A program made the position numbers and the translations under genes. 36,211 bases of DNA from Alphaproteobacteria bacterium. GTDB taxonomy: Bacteria > Pseudomonadota > Alphaproteobacteria > Micropepsales > Micropepsaceae. Numbering within the stretch: position 1 is the stretch's first letter; the number at the start of each line of letters is the position of its first letter. Under the pieces are notes generated by a model. That model did not search any database. It saw nothing but the letters and a program-made list of their open reading frames with translations, and was not told the origin of the DNA. Shown here piece by piece: positions 5,680-14,234 of this stretch. The stretch is taken from NCBI GenBank assembly GCA_947482125.1, contig CANKIV010000004.1, forward strand, positions 1 to 36,211, read 5' to 3'.

Positions 5680-7707
5680 TTGAGCTTCCCCGCCACCCAT
5701 CCTGCCCTTTCCCGCGCTTTGATCGAGCGCGAATACACCACCCCCACGCCTGTTCAGAAGGCGGTGGTGGAAGAGGAGGCGGAAGGGCGCGACCTGCTGG
5801 TGTCGGCCCAGACCGGATCGGGCAAGACCATCGCCTTCGGCATGGCCATGGCCGACACCTTGATGGAAGGCGCCGAGACTTTAGGCCGGGCGGGCGATCC
5901 GCTGGCGCTGATCATCGCGCCGACCCGCGAACTGGCGCTTCAGGTGCAGCGCGAGCTTTCCTGGCTGTATCATTATGCGGGTGCGCGCATCGTGTCGTGC
6001 GTCGGCGGCATGGATCCGGGCCGCGAACGGCGCGAACTGGCCGATGGCGCCCATATCGTGGTCGGCACGCCGGGCCGCCTTCGCGATCACCTGGAACGCC
6101 GCGCCCTGAAAGTGACATCGCTGAAGGCGGTGGTGCTGGACGAGGCGGATGAAATGCTCGACATGGGCTTTCGCGAAGACCTGCAGTTCATCCTGGAAAC
6201 CACGCCGGAAACCCGCCGTACGCTGCTGTTCAGCGCCACGCTGCCCAAAGCGATCGTCACCCTGGCGACGCATTACCAGAAAGACGCGCTGCGCATCGCC
6301 GCCAAGGGTGACACGGCAGGCCACGCCGATATCGAATATCGCGTCGTGCGCATTGCCGGCAACAAGATCGAACGCGCCGTCGTGAATCTGCTGCGCTTCA
6401 TGGATCCGCCGGGCGCGCTGGTTTTCTGCAACACCCGCAACGCCGTGCGCCACATGGAAGCCCAGCTGACCGAGCGTGGCTTTTCCTGCGTGGCGCTGTC
6501 GGGCGAGCTGTCGCAGAGCGAGCGCAACCATGCGCTGCAGGCGCTGCGCGATGGCCGCGCGAAAGTGTGCGTCGCCACCGACGTGGCCGCGCGCGGCATC
6601 GACCTGCCCAGCCTCAGCCTGGTGATCCATGCCGACCTGCCCAATGACGCGCAGGTGATGCAGCATCGCAGCGGCCGCACCGGGCGCGCCGGCAAGAAGG
6701 GCGTGAGTGTTTTGCTGGTGCCGCCGTCGCGCCGCCGCAAGGCCGAGGAGATGCTGGGCCGCGCCCGCGTCACCGCCACCTGGGGCAATGCACCGTCGGC
6801 CGAGGAAATCCGCAAAGTCGATCACGAACGGCTGCTGCACAATCCAATCCTGACTACGCCAGCATCCGAAGACGAACTGGCGTTGGCCGACGAATTGCTG
6901 AAGGCCAGCGATCCGCGCGCCGTGGCGGCGGCCTTTGTGAAAATGTACCGCGCCGGGCTGCCGGCGCCGGAAGACATCGAGGAAGAGGTGCCGTTCCAGC
7001 CGCGCGGCGACCGGGTGCCGCGCGAGCACAAGCATCGCGAGCCGCGCGAGGCTTCGCCCCGCGAACGTACGCCGCGTGAGCATGGTCCCAGAGAACATGC
7101 AGCGCGCGAACACAAGGATCACAAGCCGCGTGAGTACACGCCACGTCATGAAGGGTCCCGCGAAGAACGCGGCTCGAAACCGGGCGGCATGGAAGGCGGC
7201 GTCTGGTTTCGGCTGAATGTCGGGCGCGAGCGCAAGGCCGATCCCAAATGGCTGCTGCCGGAAATCTGCCGCCAGGGCGAAGTGACCAAGAAGGAAATCG
7301 GCGCCATCCGGGTGTTCGAGACCGAGACCCTGTTCCAGGTCGCGCCCGGCGCGGTGGAAAAATTCAGCGAGCTGGTGACGGCGCGCAAGAAGGGCGGCGT
7401 GCGCATCCTGCCCGCCCGCGACCAGACCGGCGAATCCCATGGCCGCCCCTATGGCGAGCGCGAGGTCGCCGACAAGGTTTCAGGCGCCCCCAGGCCGGAA
7501 GGCGAACCCAGGGCCGACTTCCACGGCAAGAAGAAGTTCGACGCCAAGCCCGACTTCCAGGCCCGCAAGCCCGATGGCGGCGACAAGCCCTTCACCGGCA
7601 AGAAGTTCGCCGGAAAGAAGTTTGGCGACAAGAAATTCGGCGGCAAGAAGTTCGGTAAACCGGGCGGCGGCTACAAGGGCAAGAATCCCCGCACGCCCGG
7701 CGCCTAG
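5680..7707 (+). CDS. DEAD-box ATP-dependent RNA helicase with DbpA-type RNA-binding domain
   Basis: A 675-residue helicase. Domain 1 has the Q-motif region PTPVQKAV (about 22-29), Walker A AQTGSGKT (43-50), PTRELALQ, DEAD box (154-157) and SAT (about 186). Domain 2 has ARGIDLPSL and HRSGRTGR (about 329-336). A charged Arg/His/Glu-rich linker (about 440-500) carries repeats of the PREH type. A DbpA RNA-binding domain (about 506-580, GGVWFRLNVGRERKADPKWL) follows, then a Lys/Gly-rich tail with repeated KKFG units. Such proteins act in ribosome assembly, RNA decay or cold adaptation. The start is a TTG at 5680; it overlaps the TGA of a 15-codon upstream frame (ATG 5636), and the only strong Shine-Dalgarno sequence (AAAGGAGG at 5644) lies inside that frame, so coupling is possible. 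Confidence 0.93.
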   Translation: MSFPATHPALSRALIEREYTTPTPVQKAVVEEEAEGRDLLVSAQTGSGKTIAFGMAMADTLMEGAETLGRAGDPLALIIAPTRELALQVQRELSWLYHYAGARIVSCVGGMDPGRERRELADGAHIVVGTPGRLRDHLERRALKVTSLKAVVLDEADEMLDMGFREDLQFILETTPETRRTLLFSATLPKAIVTLATHYQKDALRIAAKGDTAGHADIEYRVVRIAGNKIERAVVNLLRFMDPPGALVFCNTRNAVRHMEAQLTERGFSCVALSGELSQSERNHALQALRDGRAKVCVATDVAARGIDLPSLSLVIHADLPNDAQVMQHRSGRTGRAGKKGVSVLLVPPSRRRKAEEMLGRARVTATWGNAPSAEEIRKVDHERLLHNPILTTPASEDELALADELLKASDPRAVAAAFVKMYRAGLPAPEDIEEEVPFQPRGDRVPREHKHREPREASPRERTPREHGPREHAAREHKDHKPREYTPRHEGSREERGSKPGGMEGGVWFRLNVGRERKADPKWLLPEICRQGEVTKKEIGAIRVFETETLFQVAPGAVEKFSELVTARKKGGVRILPARDQTGESHGRPYGEREVADKVSGAPRPEGEPRADFHGKKKFDAKPDFQARKPDGGDKPFTGKKFAGKKFGDKKFGGKKFGKPGGGYKGKNPRTPGA

Positions 7708-7760
7708 CCTTGGCCGTCGGCCCCCGTCTATAATCGCCAAAATCCAGGGCGGGGACGGTG

Positions 7761-8324
7761 ATGGAAGGCAAGGTGCGCAAGGTCCAGATTTCGGGCCGCG
7801 ACCTTTTTCTTTGCGATGGCCTGATTGATGCCGGCATGACGACCCAGCTCGGCATCGCGGTAAAGGGCCTGCATTACAAGCGCAGCGAAAAGAGCCGCCC
7901 TGATGTGCCGGCCCTGTCGTCGGCTGCCGACATTGATCCCGCAGTGGTGAAGGGCGATCCCTTTTTCCAGCGGCTGAAGGCGGTGGCCGGGCAGATGTTT
8001 CCCGGCGAAACGCTGAGCGACCTGCGCGCCTATGTGAACTCCAGCGTCTATGGCGACAGCTATTTCGGCCATCGCGACTGTCCGGAAACCAGCCCCAACA
8101 TCACCGTGCTCTACTATGCCAACCTGATCTGGCAGACGGACTGGGGCGGCGAGACCATCTTCTACAACGATGACGAGGATGCGGTGCTGGCGGTGTCGCC
8201 CAGGCCGGGCCGCCTGGTGGTCGGGCGCGGCGCCATCCTGCACCGTGCCAATGTGCCGACCCGGTCGTGTTACGAAGAGCGGCTGACGGTGGCCTACAAG
8301 CTGACCTCCAGCGGACCCAAATAA
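7761..8324 (+). CDS. 2OG-Fe(II) dioxygenase, prolyl-hydroxylase-like
   Basis: A 187-residue single-domain double-stranded beta-helix oxygenase. The iron-binding triad is visible: H104 and D106 in FGHRDCPE, and H161 in GAILHRANVPT; R174 in ERLTVAYKL is placed to bind 2-oxoglutarate. The segment NITVLYYANLIWQTDWGGET is typical of SM-20/P4H-like bacterial members. Such enzymes hydroxylate proline or other residues in proteins, or small molecules; the substrate is not evident. The ATG at 7761 is favoured over the GTG three bases before it. It lies 53 bases after the helicase gene, possibly cotranscribed, and ends at a shared bidirectional terminator. Confidence 0.85.
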   Translation: MEGKVRKVQISGRDLFLCDGLIDAGMTTQLGIAVKGLHYKRSEKSRPDVPALSSAADIDPAVVKGDPFFQRLKAVAGQMFPGETLSDLRAYVNSSVYGDSYFGHRDCPETSPNITVLYYANLIWQTDWGGETIFYNDDEDAVLAVSPRPGRLVVGRGAILHRANVPTRSCYEERLTVAYKLTSSGPK

Positions 8325-8357
8325 AAAGGCGGCGCTGCAGAAGCGCCGCCTTTTTTC
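8323..8357. terminator. Bidirectional Rho-independent terminator
   Basis: Near-perfect hairpin with arms AAGGCGGCGCT and AGCGCCGCCTT, loop GCAGA, with A-run to the left and T-run to the right. It separates the convergent oxygenase and NHL-protein genes; its left arm begins at the oxygenase stop codon. Confidence 0.88.
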
Positions 8358-8373
8358 GTTTCTGCCGGTCCGG

Positions 8374-9459
8374 CTAGTTGTGTTCGATCTTGTGCACCTT
8401 GGCCAGCACCGAGTCCGCGACCCAGATGGTCTTCTGGTCTTTCGATACCGCCATGTAATGGCCTTCGCCGACATCGTTGGAATCGCGCACCGTGCCGGCC
8501 TTGCCGAACCAGCCCTGCACCTTGCCGTCCCAACCCATCTTCATCACCATGCCGTGGCGCCCGGTGGAGAGCCAAAGCTGGCCGGTGGCGTCCTGATAGA
8601 AGCCGCAGGTGAGCTGGCCCAGCTGGATTTCGCGGTTGCGGGTCTTCAGGTCTTTGTCAAAAACCACGATCTTGCCGCTGGCGCGGTCGGCGACCCAGAC
8701 TTCGCCGGTGGGCGATACCACCACCGAATGGATCACCGGCAGGAAGCCGTCATTGTGCGCCATGCTGGCGCTGGAAAGGTACTTTCCATCCTTGTCGAAC
8801 TTGAGCACCCGCGGATCGCCGCCCGGAACCGCGGGCGGATGCACGAAGACGCCGCGCGGCTTGGCGGCGCGCACCTGGGGCAGGTCATAGGTGGCGCAGA
8901 AGGTGCAGTCGGCGGGCGGCGAGGTGCCGCCATGGCTCTGCACCACATAGAAATTGTCGTCCTTGTCCCAGGCGATGTCGAGCGGCTGGTTGAACATGCC
9001 GTTCCACCTGGTCTCGTCCCACACCGCATTCTCGCCGCGCACGCCGAAGGTGCGGATCACGTCGCCATTGGGGTTCAGCTTCCAGATGATGTTCATGAAG
9101 CTGTCGATGACCCAGATATTGCCGTGGCGGTCGATGCGGATGCCGTGCGGGTTCATGGCGATGTTGGGATTGAACACCCGCAGCACCTTGGTGCCGGTCG
9201 GGTCGTACTCCACCATCATGATGGCGGGGTTGCGGTTGAAGACGATCAGGTTGCCGTTGGGGCGCAGCGCCAGCGCGGCGACATTGCCGAACTGCTCGCC
9301 ATTGGGCGCCACCGGACGGGTGCCGAAGTGATAGGGCAGCTGCGGCGCATCGGGCATCACCAGCTTGGCCTCGGCCTGCTGCGGCATGGGGGTGGTCTGG
9401 GCCGCCAGCGGCGTGGCCAGAAGCATCGAGGCGGCGATCAGTTTGGAAAGATGGTTCAT
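8374..9459 (-). CDS. Secreted NHL-repeat six-bladed beta-propeller protein
   Basis: A 361-residue protein with a Sec signal peptide (MNHLSKLIAASMLLATPLAA). Repeated units of the NHL type follow: NPHGIRIDRHGNIWVIDS, NQPLDIAWDKDDNFYVV, SVVVSPTGEVWVADR and QLWLSTGRHG, which predict a six-bladed propeller of the peptidylamidoglycolate-lyase-like group. A short CTFC motif in one loop could form a disulfide. No catalytic assignment is possible from the sequence. It is the last gene of a minus-strand operon with a ModA-like protein, a Tat-exported protein and a cytochrome c; the spacing to the preceding gene is 23 bases, with AAAAGGA before the ATG. Confidence 0.82.
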   Translation of the reverse strand: MNHLSKLIAASMLLATPLAAQTTPMPQQAEAKLVMPDAPQLPYHFGTRPVAPNGEQFGNVAALALRPNGNLIVFNRNPAIMMVEYDPTGTKVLRVFNPNIAMNPHGIRIDRHGNIWVIDSFMNIIWKLNPNGDVIRTFGVRGENAVWDETRWNGMFNQPLDIAWDKDDNFYVVQSHGGTSPPADCTFCATYDLPQVRAAKPRGVFVHPPAVPGGDPRVLKFDKDGKYLSSASMAHNDGFLPVIHSVVVSPTGEVWVADRASGKIVVFDKDLKTRNREIQLGQLTCGFYQDATGQLWLSTGRHGMVMKMGWDGKVQGWFGKAGTVRDSNDVGEGHYMAVSKDQKTIWVADSVLAKVHKIEHN

Positions 9460-9482
9460 GTGAATGGTCCTTTTGCGTTGAG

Positions 9483-10250
9483 TCAGTAACGGGCGATGCC
9501 CTTGGTTTTCCAGATGCCGCGCATTTGCGGCGAGACGGCGAAGGTGATGAAGGCGGCGGCATTTTTCTTGTCGGCGCTTCGGACGGAAATTCCCGCGGCC
9601 ATGTCCATGTGCATGCCCAGCTCGGCCGGCAGTTCACCGACCAGATACGGATTGCCGGTTTCGGTATTGGCGGGATTGTGCGGATCGTGGATCAGGCCAA
9701 GGCCCATGGCCGCCGCATCGCCGTCGCCGCGCTTGAGCGCGGGTTCGGCGTCGCCCTTGATCGGCTGACCCTTGATGCCCGCGAAATCGGTGCGTTGAAG
9801 AAGACGCCCGCTCATCCCCGCCTGCATGCTGCCGCTGGCGGGATCGGTATAAAAGACCACCGAGGCGCTTTTCATTGCCGCGATAAGTTTGGCGACACTG
9901 CTGATGTCGGCGCGCGGGGCATCCGGTTTCTTGAACAGGCCGATCTCGGCCCGGCCCAGCGGGGTGAAATGGCTGGCGCCGCCGCTCAGCGCCAGCGTGC
10001 CCATCAGGTCCATTGGCAGGATCACCACATCGGCGGCGGGCGTAGCGGTGCGGGTGTCGTTCACGATCGTGCTCATGCCCAATACCTGGATGGTGACCTT
10101 GACGCCGGTCTTTTTCTCGAAGGCGGCGGCGACTTCGCCAAGGCCGGAATTGGAAATCACGCCGGGGCTGATGACGCGGATTTCGGCGGCGCGCAAGGAC
10201 GAGACAGCACACAGCAAAGCAGCGGTGGCCAGTCCGATCAGGCGCATCAT
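9483..10250 (-). CDS. Periplasmic substrate-binding protein, ModA-like
   Basis: A 255-residue protein with a signal peptide (about 1-22, ending SLRA). The mature part begins AEIRVISPGVISNSGLGEVA and contains FEKKTGVKVTIQ and VVFYTDPASGSMQAG, typical of the type 2 periplasmic-binding fold of the ModA/extracellular solute-binding group. No permease or ATPase lies nearby, so it is unlikely to feed an ABC importer. Orphan binding proteins of this sort occur beside periplasmic quinoproteins and cytochromes (for example the MoxJ/XoxJ group), where they may assist enzyme maturation or electron transfer; that role is inferred here. A hairpin separates it from the upstream Tat-protein gene. Confidence 0.78.
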   Translation of the reverse strand: MMRLIGLATAALLCAVSSLRAAEIRVISPGVISNSGLGEVAAAFEKKTGVKVTIQVLGMSTIVNDTRTATPAADVVILPMDLMGTLALSGGASHFTPLGRAEIGLFKKPDAPRADISSVAKLIAAMKSASVVFYTDPASGSMQAGMSGRLLQRTDFAGIKGQPIKGDAEPALKRGDGDAAAMGLGLIHDPHNPANTETGNPYLVGELPAELGMHMDMAAGISVRSADKKNAAAFITFAVSPQMRGIWKTKGIARY

Positions 10251-10277
10251 TCCCCCGGCAGTTTCTTGGTCTTCTCC

Positions 10278-10306
10278 CCAAGCAAACGCCCCTTTGGGGC
10301 GCTTGG
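10278..10306 (-). other. Intercistronic hairpin inside the cytochrome operon
   Basis: Nested arms CCAAG/CTTGG (10278-10282, 10302-10306) and CGCCCC/GGGGCG (10287-10292, 10296-10301) with a TTT loop, in the 63-base gap between the Tat-protein and ModA-like genes. No clean T-run follows on the minus strand. It may be a partial terminator or an mRNA stabiliser that sets the ratio of the two halves of the operon. Confidence 0.55.
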
Positions 10307-10313
10307 CAACCGC

Positions 10314-12233
10314 TTAGTGCTGGTAGGGCGGAATGTTCGGCGCGTCGCCCAGGTCGGCCACCGTCGCGTCCCATGGAAAGGCGAGGGTGGGATCGTTGGC
10401 GAAACGCTTCATGCGGATGGTCAGCCGCGCGCCCGCGCCGGGCGCCAGCCGCAGCGGCACGCAGGGCGCATTGACCTGTGTGGTGGCTTTGCCGTCCGAC
10501 ACCGACAGCAACTGATGCTCGGCATAGGCGCCGCCCTGCACGATCACGCTTTTGGCCGCGCTCTGGTTCAGGTTGACGAGGGAGACGGTGACGCTGTCGG
10601 TCGTCCAGCTATCCACCAAAGCGGCGACGTCTTCGGGGATGCCGGCGCGGCGCTGTTCCGGATCGAAATAGCGCAGGCGGGAAAATTGCAGCGCCCCGCC
10701 CTGGCCCGGCGTGGTGGGGGCCCAGCCGGGATGGCCGATATAAAGCCCCGCCTCCATCAGCTGCGTCAGGGATTCGGCCACGGCGGTTCCGGGATTGAAG
10801 TCCAGCGCCGCATCGGCCAGGCGCATGTCGGTCGAGGTGGTGTCGGCATCCACTTCCTGCATGCGCTTGCGGATGGCGGTGAGGGTTTGGCGCAGCACTT
10901 TGGCGGGATAGCCGGGATTCCTGCCTTCGAGATAGGAATACCAGCCGGTTTCCTCGGCGCGCGCCCGGTCCGACGGGCGCATGGAGAGATAATAGATTTC
11001 CAGGAAGTTGAAATTGTAATTGCCGGGACGAAAGCTGTACCAGCCCTGGTCGCCATGCATGGTGGGCGAGGATTTCTTGCCGTCGACGACCTTGGCCTGG
11101 GCGTCGATCCTGCTGGCCTGGCGGCGCCAGACGTCCAGATACTTGTCGTCGCCCCTGGTGACCAGATAGGCATTCATGAAACCGACGAAGGAGCGCGGCA
11201 GCCGGTTGCGGTCGGCGCGCTTGCCGGTCTGCGGCACGATGGGCGAGAAGCTCCAGCCATAGACGCCGCCATACCACTTGCCGCCGGCGTCGCTGCCGAT
11301 CACCCCGTCGCGCCCGACATTGCTGGGCAGGATGTCGTTATTGGCGCGCGCGCGTTCCACCCAGGCGTCGGTATATTCGACGATCCAGGCTTTGTACTTG
11401 TTCTCATGCGTCAGCATGTAGGCGGTGGCGGCCAGCGATGTGGCGACCAGGTTGAGCGGATTGTCGCCCACCACGTCATTGTAATCCTTGAAGTGGTCGA
11501 GGAAGCCCTGATAGTCGGCCTCGCCATGCGCCAGGGTGGGGAAGCGGTTGGCCACATCGATGGGATCGCCGGCCCAGTCCAGTCCCGTGGCTTTCCTCAG
11601 CATCGGGCCCCTGGAGCCATTCATCATGCTGCGGATCAGCTTGAGCTTGGGGTCGTAGTTCGGCGCGCCGGGATCTTCGTCCATGTAGAAGCCGGCGAAG
11701 CGCTTGATGCGGGCGCGGTACAGCCGGTCATAGGGATTGCCCAGCGGCATCTGGGCGAACACCGTCAGGCCTTCGCCATTGTGCTGCCAGTCCATGTTGA
11801 CCGGCCATTCCTTGTAATACATGCCCGCCTTGGCAAATGGCACGTCGGTGGTCCGGGCGGCGGTGAACTGGCGGACATGGCCTTCATAGGCTTTCTCGTA
11901 CATCTCCTTCAGCGCGGCATCGCCGCCCAGGGCATAGATGTGCGGCCAGTCGTTGAGATGCTCGATGGCATCGTCCGGGCCGTCATTGCCGCCCCAGCGT
12001 TCGGTGGTTTCCAGATAGCCGTTGGCCGGATTGAAATAGCGCCGGAAGAACTTGATGCAGGCGGCATTGTTGGCGCGCAGCACTTCGCGTTCCAGCAGCG
12101 CCCATTCCGGCGGCTCCATCGCGGTGGTGATGGTCAGAGCCGCTTCGGCCGCCTTCAGCTTCAGGGGCAGCAGCGCGGCATAGCCGGCCGCCGCCGAAGC
12201 CATCAGGAATCCACGGCGCGTGCGGTTCGTCAT
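10314..12233 (-). CDS. Tat-exported protein of unknown function, probably alpha/alpha-toroid
   Basis: A 639-residue protein with a twin-arginine signal (TNRTRRGFLMASAAAGYAAL, residues 2-21). The body is rich in Trp, Tyr, Asn and His, with motifs such as WGGNDGPDDAIEHLNDWPHI, FAGFYMDEDPGAPNYDP, LDWAGDP, KDYNDVVGDNPLNL, GKWYGGVYGWSF and MHGDQGWYSF. The alternation of helices with aromatic/acidic loops is like (alpha/alpha)6 glycoside-hydrolase-type or linalool-dehydratase-like folds, but I cannot name the family. A beta-rich domain occupies the last 100 residues. Tat export suggests folding or cofactor insertion before secretion. It lies 11 bases downstream of the cytochrome gene, so cotranscription is likely. 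Confidence 0.72.
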   Translation of the reverse strand: MTNRTRRGFLMASAAAGYAALLPLKLKAAEAALTITTAMEPPEWALLEREVLRANNAACIKFFRRYFNPANGYLETTERWGGNDGPDDAIEHLNDWPHIYALGGDAALKEMYEKAYEGHVRQFTAARTTDVPFAKAGMYYKEWPVNMDWQHNGEGLTVFAQMPLGNPYDRLYRARIKRFAGFYMDEDPGAPNYDPKLKLIRSMMNGSRGPMLRKATGLDWAGDPIDVANRFPTLAHGEADYQGFLDHFKDYNDVVGDNPLNLVATSLAATAYMLTHENKYKAWIVEYTDAWVERARANNDILPSNVGRDGVIGSDAGGKWYGGVYGWSFSPIVPQTGKRADRNRLPRSFVGFMNAYLVTRGDDKYLDVWRRQASRIDAQAKVVDGKKSSPTMHGDQGWYSFRPGNYNFNFLEIYYLSMRPSDRARAEETGWYSYLEGRNPGYPAKVLRQTLTAIRKRMQEVDADTTSTDMRLADAALDFNPGTAVAESLTQLMEAGLYIGHPGWAPTTPGQGGALQFSRLRYFDPEQRRAGIPEDVAALVDSWTTDSVTVSLVNLNQSAAKSVIVQGGAYAEHQLLSVSDGKATTQVNAPCVPLRLAPGAGARLTIRMKRFANDPTLAFPWDATVADLGDAPNIPPYQH

Positions 12234-12244
12234 GCGAGTCTCTT

Positions 12245-13270
12245 TTACGGATTGAGCGAAGAGAGATAGGCGACGATATCGATGCGCTGGTCGGCGGTCA
12301 TCTTTTCGACCTGCGGCTTCATCATGGCGGCGCCCGGTCCGTTGCGCGCGCCGGTCTTGAAGTCATAGAGCTGGCGCGTCAGCTGGCTGGGCGAACGGCC
12401 CGCCAGCGGCGGCACATCGCCATTGCCATGGAACTGCGGCCCGTGACAGGCGGCGCAGGGGAAGCCGCCTGCGCCCGATTCCACCAGTTTCTTGCCGCGC
12501 GCAACCGAGCCTTTGGGCACATAGGCGACGAAGCCGATCATCGAACCGCGCGAGTCGATGGCGTGTTCATCTTCCGGGGTTTCAATGATGCGCTTGCCGA
12601 TCGGTTCCTTGGGGCCAGGCACCACGATCAGCATGTTGCGGCGGTCGATGTCGGTCTTGGGCACCATGTGGGTTTCCACGACGCGGATCCATTTCTTGTA
12701 TTTCAGTTTCGAGAAATAGTCGGCGGCGATCTTCACCTCGGCATCGTTGGAATGCTCCGCGATCTTGACCATCGATTTGATGGAGTTCATGCGGTTGGTG
12801 GAGGATTTTCGTGCGCCGCTGCGCATGTCCGCAACCTGCTGCACGATATAGTTGGCGGGCAGGCCGGCGACCGAGCTGTTCTCGGGCTTGCCCTGGCCGT
12901 TGGGCAGATGACAGAAGGCACAGGCCGACACTTCGGGCTTGCGGCCATGTTCGACAATGGTGGGCATCTTGGGATGCGAAGCGGGAAACCAGTCCGGCAC
13001 GTTCCAGCGGTCATTCACCTCGGCGGTGGTGAACACTTTCTTGGAGCCTTTCAGCCTGCGCTTTTCGGTGGGGTCCTGCGGCGCCCAGGGATGGGTGGCG
13101 ACCGCGAAGGCCCAATAGGGCAGGGGATCGTTCGCCAGGACCTTGCCGTTCTGCGCCGGCAGCTTGGCGGGATCGATGGCCGCGGCGCCCCGGTTGGCGC
13201 CCTGCTGCGCCAGCGCCGCGCCGCCCAGCAGCAGGCCTGAAATACCCAGCAAAATTACGATCTTGCGCAT
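12245..13270 (-). CDS. Periplasmic di-heme cytochrome c
   Basis: A 341-residue protein from the ATG at 13270 (AGGGG six bases upstream; the longer frame to 13396 has no credible start). Signal peptide 1-21. Two c-type heme sites: CAFCH (117-121) and CAACH (272-276). Downstream Met residues in MMKPQVEKM are candidate axial ligands for the second heme. The C-terminal ITADQRIDIVAYLSSL-like end is a standard cytochrome c class I helix. It is first in the minus-strand operon with the Tat, ModA-like and NHL proteins, and is a plausible electron acceptor for the PQQ dehydrogenase encoded at 16668, although they are not in one transcript. The 5' leader holds a hairpin. Confidence 0.88.
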   Translation of the reverse strand: MRKIVILLGISGLLLGGAALAQQGANRGAAAIDPAKLPAQNGKVLANDPLPYWAFAVATHPWAPQDPTEKRRLKGSKKVFTTAEVNDRWNVPDWFPASHPKMPTIVEHGRKPEVSACAFCHLPNGQGKPENSSVAGLPANYIVQQVADMRSGARKSSTNRMNSIKSMVKIAEHSNDAEVKIAADYFSKLKYKKWIRVVETHMVPKTDIDRRNMLIVVPGPKEPIGKRIIETPEDEHAIDSRGSMIGFVAYVPKGSVARGKKLVESGAGGFPCAACHGPQFHGNGDVPPLAGRSPSQLTRQLYDFKTGARNGPGAAMMKPQVEKMTADQRIDIVAYLSSLNP

Positions 13271-13288
13271 TGTGGTCCCCTGTCCCTG

Positions 13289-13308
13289 ACCGCCCGTTTG
13301 CGGGCGGT
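13289..13308 (-). promoter_or_regulatory. Leader hairpin upstream of cytochrome operon
   Basis: A perfect eight-pair inverted repeat ACCGCCCG-TTTG-CGGGCGGT lies 19-38 bases before the cytochrome start, just outside the ribosome site. It could be an operator or a 5'-leader hairpin; nothing distinguishes the two. The rest of 13309-13472 holds the divergent upstream regions and no gene. Confidence 0.4.
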
Positions 13309-13472
13309 TGCCGGGCGGAGTGGCGCATGAAAGCGCCCCAAAATCAACGCCGCCGGCCGGCCTTGTCACAGACGTTCGGGCGGCCACATCGCACATGCGA
13401 AAGGCGCGAAGGGCCTTGGACGGTAGCGCGAAACGAGTCAGGCTGGCGGCTCATCGGGTCTGGGGAGAGCTC

Positions 13473-13900
13473 ATGAAAATCTTCGCGTTGACATCGGCGC
13501 TCGTGATCGGCGCATCCCTCTGCGGCCCGGCCGAGGCGCAGACGCGCCGCCCGTCGCAAAGTTACGGCTATCTGTTCGCCGAGTATGATTATCTCAGCGG
13601 CGGCGGTTCGATGAACGGCGGCGGTCTCGGCGCGGGCTGGCGGCTGGGCCGCTATTTCGGGGTGCAGGCGGGCGGGCAGTATTACAAGAAGTCCGGAACG
13701 GATTTCACCAACGGCTAAGTCGAAGCGCTGTTGTACCTGCCGGTCACGCCCCGTTTCTCGCTCACCGGCTCGATCGGCGGCGCATATGGCCGCAGCGAAA
13801 CCTCCACCATATTGGGCAATTTCTCGGCCAAGGGCGGCGGCTATCGCGCTGGCGTCGGCCTGGAATATTGGCTGACTCCGCGCTGGAGCCTGCGCTGCTG
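13473..13900 (+). pseudogene. Outer-membrane beta-barrel protein, broken by a stop and truncated
   Basis: ATG 13473 has a strong ribosome site (GGGGAGAG). The product starts with a signal peptide (MKIFALTSALVIGASLCG...AEA) and continues with barrel strands SYGYLFAEYDYLSGGGS and GGGLGAGWRLGRYFGVQ of the OmpA/OmpW-like type. At 13716 a TAA replaces the expected Tyr codon in TNG-Y-VEALLYLP; the same frame then continues coherently (RFSLTGSIGGAYG, AGVGLEYWLTPRWSLR) to about 13900, where it stops making sense. So the gene has both a nonsense codon and a lost 3' end. It meets the opposing, also truncated RcnB-like gene at that point. Confidence 0.7.
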
Positions 13901-14134
13901 CCAGTCATCGACATGATAGCGGCGGTCCTGGCGATATTGCGGGGGCAGGCGGTCACCGCGCGAAAAGCGCGGCGCGCTCATGCGCACGTGCGGATCATTG
14001 CGGTACGCCTCGTAACGATCCTCTCCATAGCCCTGCTGCGGCGGGCCACCACGGCCTGGATAGCCGGGCTGCGCCGTGACGGCGGTGGATCCCAGAAGCG
14101 ACAATGTCAGTGCGGCCATGACAATCTGTTTCAC
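13841..14134 (-). pseudogene. RcnB-like secreted protein, 3' end lost
   Basis: Starts at GTG 14134 with a strong AAGGAAGGA site. The signal peptide (VKQIVMAALTLSLLGSTAVT) is intact, followed by a Gly/Pro/Gln-rich segment and the start of an RcnB domain: RGDRLPPQYRQDRRYHVDDW. The domain should continue with a Leu/Pro-rich turn and the W-x-x-V strand pair, but after VDDWQQ (about 13900) the reading runs antisense through the neighbouring barrel-protein gene to a chance stop at 13841. The promoter and start look healthy, so a truncated product may be made. Confidence 0.65.
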
Positions 14135-14234
14135 GGTATTCCTTCCTTGCAGAAAGGCCGGCACAAACATTTCCGGTCAATGCAGCGTGTCATGCGGTTC
14201 GTCCCGGAACGTTGATCTTAATCAAGTGCGCCAA

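Noticed and set aside
9525-12269. 914-residue plus-strand open frame across the ModA-like and Tat-protein genes
   Set aside because: Antisense to genes with clear signal peptides and domains; it is a GC-driven shadow with no motif of its own.
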